A stretch of 64,000 nt of DNA from Thermogladius sp023256015 (GCF_051131135.1 NZ_CP151274.1:310001-374000); one strand, 5' to 3'. Positions 32,976 to 42,014 are shown, counted from the first letter of the stretch. A program made the numbers and translations. Notes: a model not told the origin generated them from the letters alone.

Positions 32976-33932
32976 CTGATCAAGATCTTGGTCCACGGGG
33001 ATAGCGACGGAGTCTGTAGCGGCGCTCTCCTAAAGGCCTACTTGGAGAAGAAGGGGGAGGTCTCCGTCTACTTCACGCACCCGGTTGGTCTCGTGAAAGA
33101 CCTCTCGGAGTTCACGAGCCAGGGGGACCACATCTACATAGCCGATATAGCACTGGACGAGAAGACGTTCAGGCAGGTGGTCGAACTACTGGAGAAGCGG
33201 GGTGAGGCGGGGAAAGTAGTCTACATAGACCACCACCCCCTGCCGGAGGAGTTCAGAGGAGTGAACAACATAGAGTTTGTTCACGACACTTGTTGCTCGG
33301 CATCCGAGCTGACGTATAGGTACGTCGAGAAATACCTCGACCCGGACTACTCCAGAGTAGGGTTGTACGGGGCTATAGGCGACTACATAGACGAGACTCC
33401 GTGGGTTCGCGAGCACTTGGCGAGGTGGGACAAGAGGTTTGTCTACTACGAGGCGGGGGTCTTGATCCAGGGCCTCGAGGGCACGGGTAGGCAGTACGAC
33501 TTTAAAAGGCAGGTACTTCAAGCGTTAAGCCAGAATCAGCTACCGAGCTCGATAAGCGAGCTTTACGAGAGAGCAGTGAAGCAGAGCAGGCTGGACGAGG
33601 AGCTTAGGCTAAAAGTCAAGATGTCTGTTTACACTAGAGGCGTGGTCTCCATCGTTGAGAACCCGCCGGGTAGCGTGGGGCGTGCTGCGAACTACGCAAA
33701 GATATACGGTGGTGGTCTAATCGGGCTGGCGTACGAGACCCGCGGCCACGTACTCGTCATGAGCCTGAGGAGCGACGGGGTCGATCTAAACAGGTTGTTG
33801 AGAGCGATCAGTAAAACCATTGATATTCAAGGAGGGGGACACCCCTTCGCGGCTGGAGCTAGGGTTCCTGCTAGCCTCTTCGACGCCTTCGTGGAAAAAA
33901 TCAACTCGTTGTACAGGGACTTCGCGAGGTAG
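32976..33932 (+). CDS. DHH-DHHA1 phosphoesterase, possibly starting at CTG
   Basis: About 318 residues. Motif I is VHGDSDG, motif III VVYIDHHPL, and the DHHA1 end GGGHPFAAGA. This makes it a RecJ-like/oligonucleotide phosphodiesterase. Homologues start with a strand like KILVHGDTDG. Codons for IKIL lie upstream, with a CTG at 32976 exactly 6 bases after a GGGGTGA ribosome site and an in-frame stop just before (32967). The first conventional codon is TTG at 32988, which would lose that strand. I mark the CTG as start with caution. Confidence 0.78.
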   Translation: MIKILVHGDSDGVCSGALLKAYLEKKGEVSVYFTHPVGLVKDLSEFTSQGDHIYIADIALDEKTFRQVVELLEKRGEAGKVVYIDHHPLPEEFRGVNNIEFVHDTCCSASELTYRYVEKYLDPDYSRVGLYGAIGDYIDETPWVREHLARWDKRFVYYEAGVLIQGLEGTGRQYDFKRQVLQALSQNQLPSSISELYERAVKQSRLDEELRLKVKMSVYTRGVVSIVENPPGSVGRAANYAKIYGGGLIGLAYETRGHVLVMSLRSDGVDLNRLLRAISKTIDIQGGGHPFAAGARVPASLFDAFVEKINSLYRDFAR

Positions 33933-33936
33933 AGTC

Positions 33937-34728
33937 TCACAACATGCTCATTTTCTCTCTAAGAAGGTGCTGAGCCTCCTCCTTACCTATCTTCTCATAC
34001 TTTGCCTTCTTGATCTCCTCGATCACGACAGACTTCTCCTCCAGTAGCTTCTCTACACTCCCCGGCAACGATATTATCGCCCTATAACCTTCGCCGCCGT
34101 ACACCAAGAGCACCTCGCCCAGGACTTTCCCCTCCCTCTCGCTAAGTTCCACTACTCCTATGGACTCTCCTCCGGGTCCCTCGATCTTCAGCAGTCTAGT
34201 CCCCATGGTAGTCTCGCCTATCTCGGGCAGGTCTGCTACCTCGATAACCGTGGGCGGCGGCGTAGTCTCTGACTCTACCTTCTCGCGAGGCTTCTCCTCC
34301 GTTTCTATTGTAGGCGCCTGCTCCACGCCTGGCCTTCTCCCGAAGGCCTCCTGAACCTCCTTGAGCTTTTCGTTTATCACCTTTCCGAGAAGTTTAGAGA
34401 CTTCCTCGTCGCTGACCCTCCTAAAGAACTCTACCACTAAACTGCTGTAGTCCCACTCGATCATTTTCTTCTCGGGGTGGACCTTGTACTTGACCCTGAT
34501 CCTAACAGCATCTCCCTTGTCGCTTTTCAGCTCGCCAACTATGAGGTAGTAGAGCAGCCTGTTCAACTCGGCTGTGGCTCTCGCGGCTTCTTTAGCCATC
34601 TCCTTATCGTTCTTCGTCAAATCCTTCAACTGAGCAAACAACGTCCTCCGGACCTTGGCGGCGTACGCTCCAGCGATCACCAGCCCTGTGCTCAAGGTAA
34701 ATTCCTGGACGTTCTCGGACGACATCAT
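33937..34728 (-). CDS. Crenarchaeal hypothetical protein (DUF2258-like) with flexible linker
   Basis: 263 residues: an N-terminal domain (about 1-130, opening FTLSTGLVIAGAYAAKVRRTLFAQL), an acidic/Pro/Thr-rich linker (about 137-168) and a C-terminal region (about 170-263) with strands and a Lys/Glu-rich helix. The opening resembles a family I remember as DUF2258; this is from memory. No catalytic motif. It may be a two-domain regulator or adaptor. Convergent with the DHH gene, 4-base gap. Confidence 0.6.
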   Translation of the reverse strand: MMSSENVQEFTLSTGLVIAGAYAAKVRRTLFAQLKDLTKNDKEMAKEAARATAELNRLLYYLIVGELKSDKGDAVRIRVKYKVHPEKKMIEWDYSSLVVEFFRRVSDEEVSKLLGKVINEKLKEVQEAFGRRPGVEQAPTIETEEKPREKVESETTPPPTVIEVADLPEIGETTMGTRLLKIEGPGGESIGVVELSEREGKVLGEVLLVYGGEGYRAIISLPGSVEKLLEEKSVVIEEIKKAKYEKIGKEEAQHLLREKMSML

Positions 34729-34800
34729 CTCATCCTCAATGATTGCATCATATTTTATTTAGTGGACGCAATAGTTAAATATTTCTGAGGTGTAACGAGT

Positions 34801-36234
34801 TTGGAAGACCTTCTACAGAAGGCGATCGCTGAAGCCTCCTCCATGGGCGCTACTTACGTTGAGGCCAGGTACCACAAGAACGACTACTTCACGTTGAGAG
34901 CACGTAATGGAAACTTGATCGACAGCTCTCGTGAAGTTGAAGAAGGGGTGGGCGTCAGAGTACTCGTGGACGGGTCTCTAGGCTTCGCTTCTACTAGTAC
35001 GCTTAGCAAAGAGGGCGTCTTAGAGGCCGTTAGGAGGGCGGTGGCGGCAGCGAAGAGATTGAGCTGGCTCATGAAGAGCCCTCTCAGGCTAGGCCCTGGC
35101 AGGACGGGCAGGGTCAAGTACGAGGTCCCCGTGGCCAAGAGCTTCGAGAATACGCCGCTAGACGAGAAGATAGGCCTGTTCAGGGAGCTCTGGAACCGGG
35201 GCAGGGAGGTCGTTAAAGAGGCCTCTTTGAAGGTGATGTTCAACGAGTACGTGGAGAGTCTCGAGGAGAAGGTGATATTGACTAGCGAGGGAGCCTACGT
35301 GAGGAGCACTATTCCGAGGCTGTACTTCGGCTACAACATGGTGATCTCTCACCCTCAGAAAGGCGTGGTTCAGAGGTGGCGCGAGTTCGGTGGTAGCGGC
35401 GGCTTCGAGCTGGTTGAGAAGTGGAGAGTCGTGGACACTGTCGTAGAGGAGGCGGGGACGCTTGGAAGGGTCATACTTGAGGCCCGCGCGCCCCCATCAG
35501 AGCCAGTGGAGGTGCTGGTGGGGAGCGAGATAGTGGGCCTGATGGCGCACGAGTCCGCTGGGCACCCCAGCGAGGCCGACAGGATTCTCGGCAGGGAGGC
35601 CGCTCAGGCGGGCATGAGCTTCATAAAGAAAGGTATGAGAGGGTTCAAGGTAGGCAACGAGAATGCCACTGTCGTGGACGACCCGACTATACCTGGTAGC
35701 TACGGCTTCTTCCTCTACGACGACGAGGGCGTGTCTGCGAGACCCAAGTACCTTTACAGGGAGGGCGAGGTCTACGAGCACCTCCACAACAGGTTCACGG
35801 CAGCCGAGTACAACACGGAGTCCAACGGCTCAGCCAGGGCTATGAACTACGCCAGCGAACCCATCATAAGGATGTCCAACACCTATGTAACCCCGGGCGA
35901 TTACACCTTCGAGGAGCTCGTAGAGGACATAGAGTACGGCGTGTACATCAAGTCGTACATGGAGTGGAACATAGACGACGAGAGGTGGAGCCAGAGGTAC
36001 GTCGGCCTAGAGGCCTACCTGATAGAGAAGGGCGAGCTGAAGGGGTTCGTGAGAAACCCTGTGCTAGAGCTCACGACCAAGACGTTCTACAGCAGTATCG
36101 TGGCCAAGTCAAAGGACCTGAGGTTCTACGCGGGCACGTGTGGAAAGGGCGAGCCCAGCCAGGGCGTGCCGGTTTGGTTCGGCGGGCCGGACGTTAAGCT
36201 GACTAAGATAAGGCTGAGCGTTGCCCCGGGGTGA
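34801..36234 (+). CDS. tldD: TldD-family metalloprotease
   Basis: 477 residues. The zinc motif HESAGH is in MAHESAGHPSEADRILG; the TldD family acts with TldE. In bacteria the pair degrades and matures peptides; archaeal substrates are unknown. TTG start at 34801 with GAGGTG 9 bases upstream and a TTAAATATTT promoter patch at about 34775. It is followed directly by tldE (TTG start 8 bases after the stop). Confidence 0.92.
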   Translation: MEDLLQKAIAEASSMGATYVEARYHKNDYFTLRARNGNLIDSSREVEEGVGVRVLVDGSLGFASTSTLSKEGVLEAVRRAVAAAKRLSWLMKSPLRLGPGRTGRVKYEVPVAKSFENTPLDEKIGLFRELWNRGREVVKEASLKVMFNEYVESLEEKVILTSEGAYVRSTIPRLYFGYNMVISHPQKGVVQRWREFGGSGGFELVEKWRVVDTVVEEAGTLGRVILEARAPPSEPVEVLVGSEIVGLMAHESAGHPSEADRILGREAAQAGMSFIKKGMRGFKVGNENATVVDDPTIPGSYGFFLYDDEGVSARPKYLYREGEVYEHLHNRFTAAEYNTESNGSARAMNYASEPIIRMSNTYVTPGDYTFEELVEDIEYGVYIKSYMEWNIDDERWSQRYVGLEAYLIEKGELKGFVRNPVLELTTKTFYSSIVAKSKDLRFYAGTCGKGEPSQGVPVWFGGPDVKLTKIRLSVAPG

Positions 36235-36241
36235 TGGCGGC

Positions 36242-37576
36242 TTGAGTGGTAGCGAGCTCGCCTCGCGGTTTGTCTCGAAAGCCCTCGAAATGGGCTTTAG
36301 CGACGTTGCCGTCCTAGTGGAAGACGTAAGCAGGGTTATGGTGAAGTTCGCCAACTCGCAGCCTAGCGTAGTCCAAAGATGGGATACCTCGGTGGCAAGC
36401 TTGTACTTGAGCAAGAATAAGAGGCTTTACACCGGGTCGGTTGTACTGGATAGGCTGAGAGACCTTGACAAACTACTCCACGAGATAGGCTACGTCGTTG
36501 ATAGGGTGTCCGAGAGCGAGCTCTACGCGCCTCTACCGGAGCCGAGTAGGAAGGCCGGAGGCTTCTCGTTCGTCGATACTAGGGTCGTCGAGTCGATGAA
36601 AGACCCGTCTAGACTCGCCGAGCTCGTTCTAGAGGCCTCTGCGAGGGAGCACAAGGTAGACTTCACTGCGGGGAAGGTCGACTTGTGGCTGAGGAGAAAG
36701 CACTTGGCGACTTCTACGGGGGCCCTGCTTGAAGAGGAGTCTACCGGCGTTGAAGTGTACGTCAGGAGCTTTAAAGAGGACGGTAGCGGGCAGTGGGGGT
36801 TCTCCTCGAGGAGCCTTGACGAGAAGAAGATCGAGGAGACCGCTTTAAAGGCGTCGGGGCTAGCCCACGAGAGCCGGGGGAGAAGCCCCGTCGAACCGGG
36901 CGTCTACGACGTGATCCTCTCGCCGCTCGTCTTCTCACAATTGCTAAACGTCGTTGCTTGGATGTCGACTGGGCTCTCGATCTTGACTGGCACCTCTGTT
37001 TTCACGGACAAGAGGCCAGGGGAGCAGGTGGCGTCGACGCTTTTAACGGTCTGGGACGCCCCGAGGGACGAAAAGCTGCCTCACTCCACCGGGTTCGACG
37101 ACGAAGCACTCGAGACGTACAATAAGCCGATAATAGAGAAGGGTGTTCTCAAGAACATCCTCCACAACTCGAAGACCGCCGCCAAGCTGAACGCGAGACC
37201 CACGGGTAACGCTGGCTGGGTCGCTCCACGCGCCTGGAACCTCGTGATCGAGAGCGGCGATTACAAGTTCGACGAGCTCGTCTCGGAAGTGAAGAGGGGG
37301 GTCTTCATCACTAACAACTGGTACACCAGGCTACAGAACTACGTGGAGGGGGTGTTCTCTACGATCGCTAGAGACGCCATATTCCTAGTCGAGTCGGGCA
37401 GGATTGTGAAGCCCCTGGAGAGGCTGAGGATAGCGGACACACTACCCAACATCCTCAAGAACGTCGCCGGGCTAACCAGGGACACCTACGACGTAATGTG
37501 GTGGGAGGTAAGGATACCGACGAGGGCCCCATACGCACTGATCAGGAATGTGAACATCACTAAACACTTCGCTTGA
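36242..37576 (+). CDS. tldE: TldE/PmbA-family protein, partner of TldD
   Basis: About 444 residues, TldD fold without the HExxxH motif, as expected for the inactive-site TldE/PmbA subunit. Family block TGNAGWVAPRAWNLVIESGDY near residue 320 and GVFITNNWYTRLQNYVEGVFS are typical. The TTG at 36242 is preferred because GGGGTGA spans the tldD stop with good spacing; reading from 36221 would overlap tldD. Together they form the heterodimeric peptidase. Confidence 0.87.
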   Translation: MSGSELASRFVSKALEMGFSDVAVLVEDVSRVMVKFANSQPSVVQRWDTSVASLYLSKNKRLYTGSVVLDRLRDLDKLLHEIGYVVDRVSESELYAPLPEPSRKAGGFSFVDTRVVESMKDPSRLAELVLEASAREHKVDFTAGKVDLWLRRKHLATSTGALLEEESTGVEVYVRSFKEDGSGQWGFSSRSLDEKKIEETALKASGLAHESRGRSPVEPGVYDVILSPLVFSQLLNVVAWMSTGLSILTGTSVFTDKRPGEQVASTLLTVWDAPRDEKLPHSTGFDDEALETYNKPIIEKGVLKNILHNSKTAAKLNARPTGNAGWVAPRAWNLVIESGDYKFDELVSEVKRGVFITNNWYTRLQNYVEGVFSTIARDAIFLVESGRIVKPLERLRIADTLPNILKNVAGLTRDTYDVMWWEVRIPTRAPYALIRNVNITKHFA

Positions 37577-37633
37577 TCGAGTCATAAAGTATTTTTACAC
37601 CTGGAGACAACCTATTTCTTGGGTTGTAAACAG

Positions 37634-37849
37634 ATGAAAGCCAGGTTTGAAGGCGTTATAGTCTCGTTCGAGTCTACGGACGAGAGGCGGGTACAGGTTT
37701 ACGGGAGTGTTGAGGGGGAGCCGGCGGAGTTCACGCTCGTTGTATCGGAGGACAAGTTCAACGAACTGTTAAGGCTCGGTATAGGTCAGAGAGTTGAGGG
37801 CGAAGCTGTCAAGGTGTCTGACTCTCCTCTTGTTCTAAGACTGGATTAG
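37634..37849 (+). CDS. Small hypothetical protein, OB-like
   Basis: About 71 residues, beta-rich with alternating hydrophobic residues (ARFEGVIVSFES, VQVYGSVEGEPAEFTLVVS, GQRVEGEAVKV). This looks like a small beta-barrel, possibly an OB fold, but no family is recognised. ATG at 37634; a TTG at 37619 in the same frame is the alternative (a TATA-like GTATTTTTAC lies about 25 bases before it). A TTG-started gene follows 16 bases downstream. Confidence 0.55.
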   Translation: MKARFEGVIVSFESTDERRVQVYGSVEGEPAEFTLVVSEDKFNELLRLGIGQRVEGEAVKVSDSPLVLRLD

Positions 37850-37865
37850 CGGGGTTTGTCTAGGC

Positions 37866-38360
37866 TTGAAGGTCCTGACTAAGCCCCCCAGGATTAAGGT
37901 GTTAGAGGCTGCCGGGAGTATAGGTGACGCGAGAATAAAGGTCGTAGACGAGAACACGGCCAAGATCACCTCGAGCAGGGGCGAGAAGGAGTACGTTGTG
38001 GTCGTGTTAAAGGAGGGGGAGAACGCGTACAGGGTCTACAGCAACGACAACGGCACGGTGTTCAAAGGGTACGTAGGCTACCCCATCATAGCCTTCATGA
38101 TGGTGAAGGGTATTCTACCGGTGGACAACGAGGTAATCAAGGCTATGACCGGCATACCCTGGAAAGACCTGAACGAGAAGTACGGTAAGTACAGTGTCGT
38201 GGAGAACATAGTCTTGAATAGGGCCGAAAAAATGGGGTTTGACAGGAACGTGATCACCGACTACGTAAACTTGGTCATGAAAAAGCTGGGCCTGTTAAAG
38301 GTGGTGTTCGACGAAAAACTCCGCCCGCCTGAGGCAAGCGAGAAAGCTGTACCCGAGTAG
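37866..38360 (+). CDS. Hypothetical protein, conserved-looking
   Basis: 164 residues. N-terminal half beta-rich (RIKVVDENTAKITSS, EYVVVVLKEGE), then a hydrophobic segment GYPIIAFMMVKGILP and a helical C-terminal half (AEKMGFDRNVITDYVNLVMKKLG). TTG start with GGGGTTTGTC upstream. The predicted protein is soluble except for one hydrophobic stretch. No recognised motif. Forms a short unit with the upstream small gene. Confidence 0.6.
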   Translation: MKVLTKPPRIKVLEAAGSIGDARIKVVDENTAKITSSRGEKEYVVVVLKEGENAYRVYSNDNGTVFKGYVGYPIIAFMMVKGILPVDNEVIKAMTGIPWKDLNEKYGKYSVVENIVLNRAEKMGFDRNVITDYVNLVMKKLGLLKVVFDEKLRPPEASEKAVPE

Positions 38361-38392
38361 CGGCCTTAACTAGAGGCCCGATACCCCTCGGG

Positions 38393-38614
38393 CTACATGA
38401 CAGTGATACCTGCTTTGGTGCTCAGGCCGATTATCATTATGGATATGACGCGACCCTCCTTGATCCTGAACGCGACGTCGCCGTTTTCGCTGAGAAACTC
38501 CTCGTCGGCCTCCTCGGTTGAGTCCCCGAAGTTTATGTAGAGAATGTCGTTCTGTTTGTCGTACTCAAACCACACCTTGTCTAGGTCTCTCACCCTGTAC
38601 TCTTTAACAGACAT
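38393..38614 (-). CDS. DUF2283-family small protein
   Basis: About 73 residues from the ATG at 38614. WFEYDKQNDILYINF followed by an acidic segment and GRVISIMIIGLS matches DUF2283, which is often found near toxin-antitoxin modules in bacteria but also alone. A longer frame from 38734 reads antisense of the next gene and is not used. It follows the Cys-rich gene by 14 bases. Confidence 0.7.
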   Translation of the reverse strand: MSVKEYRVRDLDKVWFEYDKQNDILYINFGDSTEEADEEFLSENGDVAFRIKEGRVISIMIIGLSTKAGITVM

Positions 38615-38628
38615 GCGCTCGACACCGC

Positions 38629-38943
38629 CTACAACGGCGAGGCTACGAGGTCGGCGAAGTCTAGTGGTAGTGGGAGGTTCTTGGCCTTGAACTCGTCGTA
38701 CTTCTTCTCGAGGAACGACTTGAACACCGGGCACACGTCGAACTTACCCTCCCTGTCACACTTCTGGCCGAGAGTCAGGAAGCACATCTTAGTTCTCTTG
38801 TCGAAGTAGGGGCATATCTTGTGGTACTGCCTGGCCTTTTTGATCATTTTCTGCACCCACCGTTGCTTCTCGTCACCGGGCTTCTTCTCCTTCTCGAGCA
38901 GTGCCTTCTTGAGGTCTTCGTCCGTGACCCTAGTGGTGCTCAC
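38629..38943 (-). CDS. Hypothetical protein with four conserved-looking cysteines
   Basis: About 104 residues. The N-terminal half is a charged helix (EKEKKPGDEKQRWVQKMIKKARQ). The Cys cluster is ICPYFDKRTKMCFLTLG then KCDREGKFDVCPVF, four Cys with spacing about 9, 7 and 9, suggesting a zinc or Fe-S site. GTG at 38943 with GAGGTGAT upstream is the preferred start. Divergent from the RNA methyltransferase gene. No family name recalled. Confidence 0.6.
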   Translation of the reverse strand: MSTTRVTDEDLKKALLEKEKKPGDEKQRWVQKMIKKARQYHKICPYFDKRTKMCFLTLGQKCDREGKFDVCPVFKSFLEKKYDEFKAKNLPLPLDFADLVASPL

Positions 38944-38988
38944 CCCAATCACCTCGTGATTACTGAATGGATAGATTGGATAATAAAA

Positions 38989-40176
38989 ATGAACCTAGTG
39001 CACAAGTATGAGGGCGGCGAGGTGCAGGCTACTCGAATAGACCACGGGCTGTACATGGAGTTGAGGGCGGTTTACGGGAGCCTGACGGATAGACTGCTCG
39101 AGATGCTCACCTACCCTCCTAAAAGGCTGTACTTGAGGGTGAATACTCTGAGAGCACGGCGGGAAGAGGTGATAGAGTCCCTCAGAAGGAGAGGGGTGGA
39201 GGTCAGGTCAGACGATCTCCTGGAGGAGGCCATCTACATAGAGCTAGAGGGGCCCTACCAGGTGAGAGACCACGGTAGACGGGTAGTCGTGGACGACATC
39301 GCTGCGGAGTCTCTAATGATGGGTGCGAACCTGTACCGGCCGGGCGTAGTCGCCTATGACGTGTTTAAGAAAGGGGATGTTCTGACGGCTGTCACGAAAA
39401 ACGGGGTCGTAGTAGCAGAGCTGGAGGCGTCGGTTTCATCGGACCAGCTCAAGAGTATGAGGAGGGGGCTGGTGGCCGTGAACGTTAGGCCTGTCTATAG
39501 AGCCCCCCCGATCGCCGAGTTACCGGAGTTCAAGGAAGGCCTGGTCTACCCCCAGAGCTTCCCATCGATGGTCGCCGGCAGACTCGTCTCCCCAGGCTCC
39601 GAGCTTGTGGTGGACATGAACGCGAGCCCTGGCGGGAAGACCGGGCATATAGTCCAGCTCTCGAGGGGGAGAGCCCTCGTCGTGGCCGTTGACAGGAGCG
39701 TTGGGAAAGTGGAGAAGCTCGTCGAGAACCTGGCTAGGCTGCACCTCACAACGAATGTGCTCCCTGTACCGTTCGACTCGAGGTTCCTAGACCTCGTAAC
39801 CCTACTGGAGAACAGAGTGGGCAAGGTCCTAATAGACCCGCCGTGCACCAACCTGGGCGTGAGGCCGAAGCTCTCGTTTAAGAAGACTCTCAGGGACGCG
39901 GTCAACCTGGCCGACTACCAGAGGCAGTTCATGAAAGTGGCCAGGCGCATCCTGAGACCCGGGGGAGTCCTAGTCTACTCTACTTGCACACTCACCCGAG
40001 TAGAAAACGAGGAGAACATCTTGTACGCTACGAGGTCTCTTGGGCTTGAGCCACTAGACCTAGGCTGGGTGCCCAGAGCTGACAAGGTCTACTTAGACGA
40101 GGCGACCGCCTACCGGTTCCACCCGTTAAAGGACGACATGCCGGGGTTCTTCATAGCTGTCCTCAGGAAACCCTGA
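38989..40176 (+). CDS. PUA-domain RNA m5C methyltransferase (NOP2/NSUN family)
   Basis: About 395 residues from the ATG at 38989. A PUA domain occupies roughly residues 95-180 (GVVAYDVFKKGDVLTAV), then the Rossmann methyltransferase: DMNASPGGKTGHIV, DPPCTNLGVRP (motif IV catalytic Cys) and STCTLTRVENEENI (motif VI Cys). It methylates cytosine C5 in tRNA or rRNA; the exact site is unknown. Upstream AT-rich patches serve as promoter. Its 3' end overlaps nob1 convergently. Confidence 0.88.
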   Translation: MNLVHKYEGGEVQATRIDHGLYMELRAVYGSLTDRLLEMLTYPPKRLYLRVNTLRARREEVIESLRRRGVEVRSDDLLEEAIYIELEGPYQVRDHGRRVVVDDIAAESLMMGANLYRPGVVAYDVFKKGDVLTAVTKNGVVVAELEASVSSDQLKSMRRGLVAVNVRPVYRAPPIAELPEFKEGLVYPQSFPSMVAGRLVSPGSELVVDMNASPGGKTGHIVQLSRGRALVVAVDRSVGKVEKLVENLARLHLTTNVLPVPFDSRFLDLVTLLENRVGKVLIDPPCTNLGVRPKLSFKKTLRDAVNLADYQRQFMKVARRILRPGGVLVYSTCTLTRVENEENILYATRSLGLEPLDLGWVPRADKVYLDEATAYRFHPLKDDMPGFFIAVLRKP

Positions 40177-40693
40177 CTCGCAGTATCGGGGATCCGCACA
40201 CAGGGCAGATCTTCTCGCCCGGCCTCCCCGGTACATACCCGCACGTGGGGCAGTATTCCCTGTATTTGAAAGCCGACCTGATACCGCTGGTCCTCACAGG
40301 CTTAAAGCCGATCCCTAGCTGGTATAGCACGTTCTGGACACTGTAGTCGTCTGTCAGCACGACAACGCGGGTCTCCTGCGAGAGCTTTAAGGCCAGTGCT
40401 ATCACGCTCAAGTCTGCCTCGGAGACTTTGCTTAGCTCGCCAATGCTCTTCGCCGCGTCGGTAGCCCTGCGGAAGTCCTCGCTTCCCGGGTCAACGACCT
40501 TTACCAGTCCCAGGTCTACGGCCTTAAGAAGAGCCTCCCGGTTTTCCTGGTCTTTAACCTCGCTGACACAAATGCTCGTGGTGTAAAAGTCGAAGCGGTA
40601 GGAGGGGAGCATGTAGTAGAGCCGCGCGAGCAAGGCCCCCGTGTCGCCCACGACAGCAACCTTATTGGCTGAGTGCTCTCTTAGCGAGTACAT
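40163..40693 (-). CDS. nob1: Nob1-like endonuclease (PIN domain plus zinc ribbon)
   Basis: 176 residues. PIN-domain acidic residues (GDTGALLARL, SEADLSVIAL, LTDDYSVQNVL) and a C-terminal zinc ribbon YCPTCG...CPVCG. Nob1 trims the 3' end of 16S rRNA in small-subunit maturation. Its start overlaps the NAD kinase 3' end by 32 bases, so the two are co-translated. Confidence 0.88.
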   Translation of the reverse strand: MYSLREHSANKVAVVGDTGALLARLYYMLPSYRFDFYTTSICVSEVKDQENREALLKAVDLGLVKVVDPGSEDFRRATDAAKSIGELSKVSEADLSVIALALKLSQETRVVVLTDDYSVQNVLYQLGIGFKPVRTSGIRSAFKYREYCPTCGYVPGRPGEKICPVCGSPILRVRVS

Positions 40694-41486
40694 CGAGTAT
40701 CCAGCCCCGTGGGGCTCTAAACCTAACGACTCTCAGCCACTCCCAGGAGCCCGTGACTTCAACAGGGGTGTTGTAGACAGATGACACTTTCTCACCATCG
40801 ACATACACCGACGACACCACCTCCGGCTCTATCACCACTCTGCTAGTGAAAGGCAGTACGATCGGGGTCAAGTTAAGCTGCAGGGGGTTGAGGAAGTTCA
40901 CGAAAAGCCCTAGGTGGGAGAAGTCTATCAATGGCCCGCGGGCAGAGAGATTGTAGGCAGAGGAGCCCGGGCTAGGCCCCGCGATGACCCCGTCGCTCTC
41001 GACCTCGAACTCTGTGCTGACCGACGGGGTCTTTATCGTCAGCTTGAAGCTACCTACCCTTCCCTGGTCGACGTTGACGGCGACAACCTCGTTCAATACG
41101 TTGTACTCCCTGTTTTCTACGACCACCCTTGCTCTCGGCAGGTACTCGATGGAGAAGTCGCCGACGAAAAACCTGTCGATGAAAGAGCCCAGCTCCTCTG
41201 GTTTTATATCCTCGTAGAAGGCTGTCCTCCTACCGCACGGGACCGGAAGGACGAGGCCGAGGGTCTTTCCAGCAAGCCTCGAGAACCTGAGGAAGGTCCC
41301 GTCGCCTCCTACAAGGGCTATGAGGGGAAACTCTCTCCCTTCTATCCTGTAGAGGTCGTCGACCCACACGCTCTCAACCTCAATACCCCGTCGCCGTAGG
41401 TGGTCTGTCAACTTTTTAGCGACCTCTATACAGCTCCCGCTTGGCTTGAAGATGACCAGCGCACTCGTGAAAACGGGAGTATCCAC
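40662..41486 (-). CDS. NAD kinase
   Basis: 274 residues. GGDGTFLRFSR is the NAD/ATP-binding signature and the later NEVVAVNVDQGR and SDGVIAGPSPGSSAYNLSARG are the NAD kinase conserved segments. It phosphorylates NAD to NADP, with ATP or polyphosphate. GTG start at 41486 lies inside the 3' end of the preceding gene, overlapping it by 71 bases. It is followed by nob1 in the same unit. Confidence 0.9.
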   Translation of the reverse strand: MDTPVFTSALVIFKPSGSCIEVAKKLTDHLRRRGIEVESVWVDDLYRIEGREFPLIALVGGDGTFLRFSRLAGKTLGLVLPVPCGRRTAFYEDIKPEELGSFIDRFFVGDFSIEYLPRARVVVENREYNVLNEVVAVNVDQGRVGSFKLTIKTPSVSTEFEVESDGVIAGPSPGSSAYNLSARGPLIDFSHLGLFVNFLNPLQLNLTPIVLPFTSRVVIEPEVVSSVYVDGEKVSSVYNTPVEVTGSWEWLRVVRFRAPRGWILDVLAKRALSQ

Positions 41487-41880
41487 CGAAAGCCACCACT
41501 CGGCACAAACCTTCTATGGCCGCTGGTAGAGGCCTCCCCCACGCTTCTAGCACTACTATGATTAACGCAGAGAATAAGCGTTGTGGAGGGGTAGGCTTGT
41601 CGATGGTGCCAGCGGGTTCCGCTGTAAAAACTGCGAGACTAGTACGCTCGACGCGACAAAGAGGTCTACTAGCCAGAGGGGTGTCTACTACCGCGCCCAC
41701 TTCGACGAGGTAGCCCCCGGTGAGGCTTCCAACCCTCAACACATCGCCGTCGGTGTAGGAGCCTGCCACGTCGAAGAACACGTTTAAGAAGTTGTTTAGC
41801 GTGTTCGTGAGCGGGAAGCCGCCGAGCCCTACAGCGAACATCGCCAGCGCAGGGAGTGCTTGCGTAAGAGAGGGCCCCAC
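41416..41880 (-). CDS. Hypothetical protein overlapping NAD kinase
   Basis: 154 residues from a GTG at 41880 with GGGGGAGAGG upstream. Hydrophobic N-terminus (ALPALAMFAVGLGGFPLT) and an alpha/beta body; no recognised motif. Its last 71 bases overlap the NAD kinase start out of frame. Either this C-terminal tail or the NAD kinase start may be placed wrongly. It lies at the head of the NAD kinase-nob1 unit. Confidence 0.5.
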   Translation of the reverse strand: MGPSLTQALPALAMFAVGLGGFPLTNTLNNFLNVFFDVAGSYTDGDVLRVGSLTGGYLVEVGAVVDTPLASRPLCRVERTSLAVFTAEPAGTIDKPTPPQRLFSALIIVVLEAWGRPLPAAIEGLCRVVAFGGYSRFHECAGHLQAKRELYRGR

Positions 41881-42014
41881 GCCTCTCCCCCGTTTACATC
41901 TTTGAATCCGCGCATCCTAGGACATGCCGAGGGGTAGCTTAGCTGTCCATCTTCGTATTATTATAAACCCGGGACGGAGAAGATCCTATCTGGCCCGGTG
42001 TAGAGGTCGGTTTC

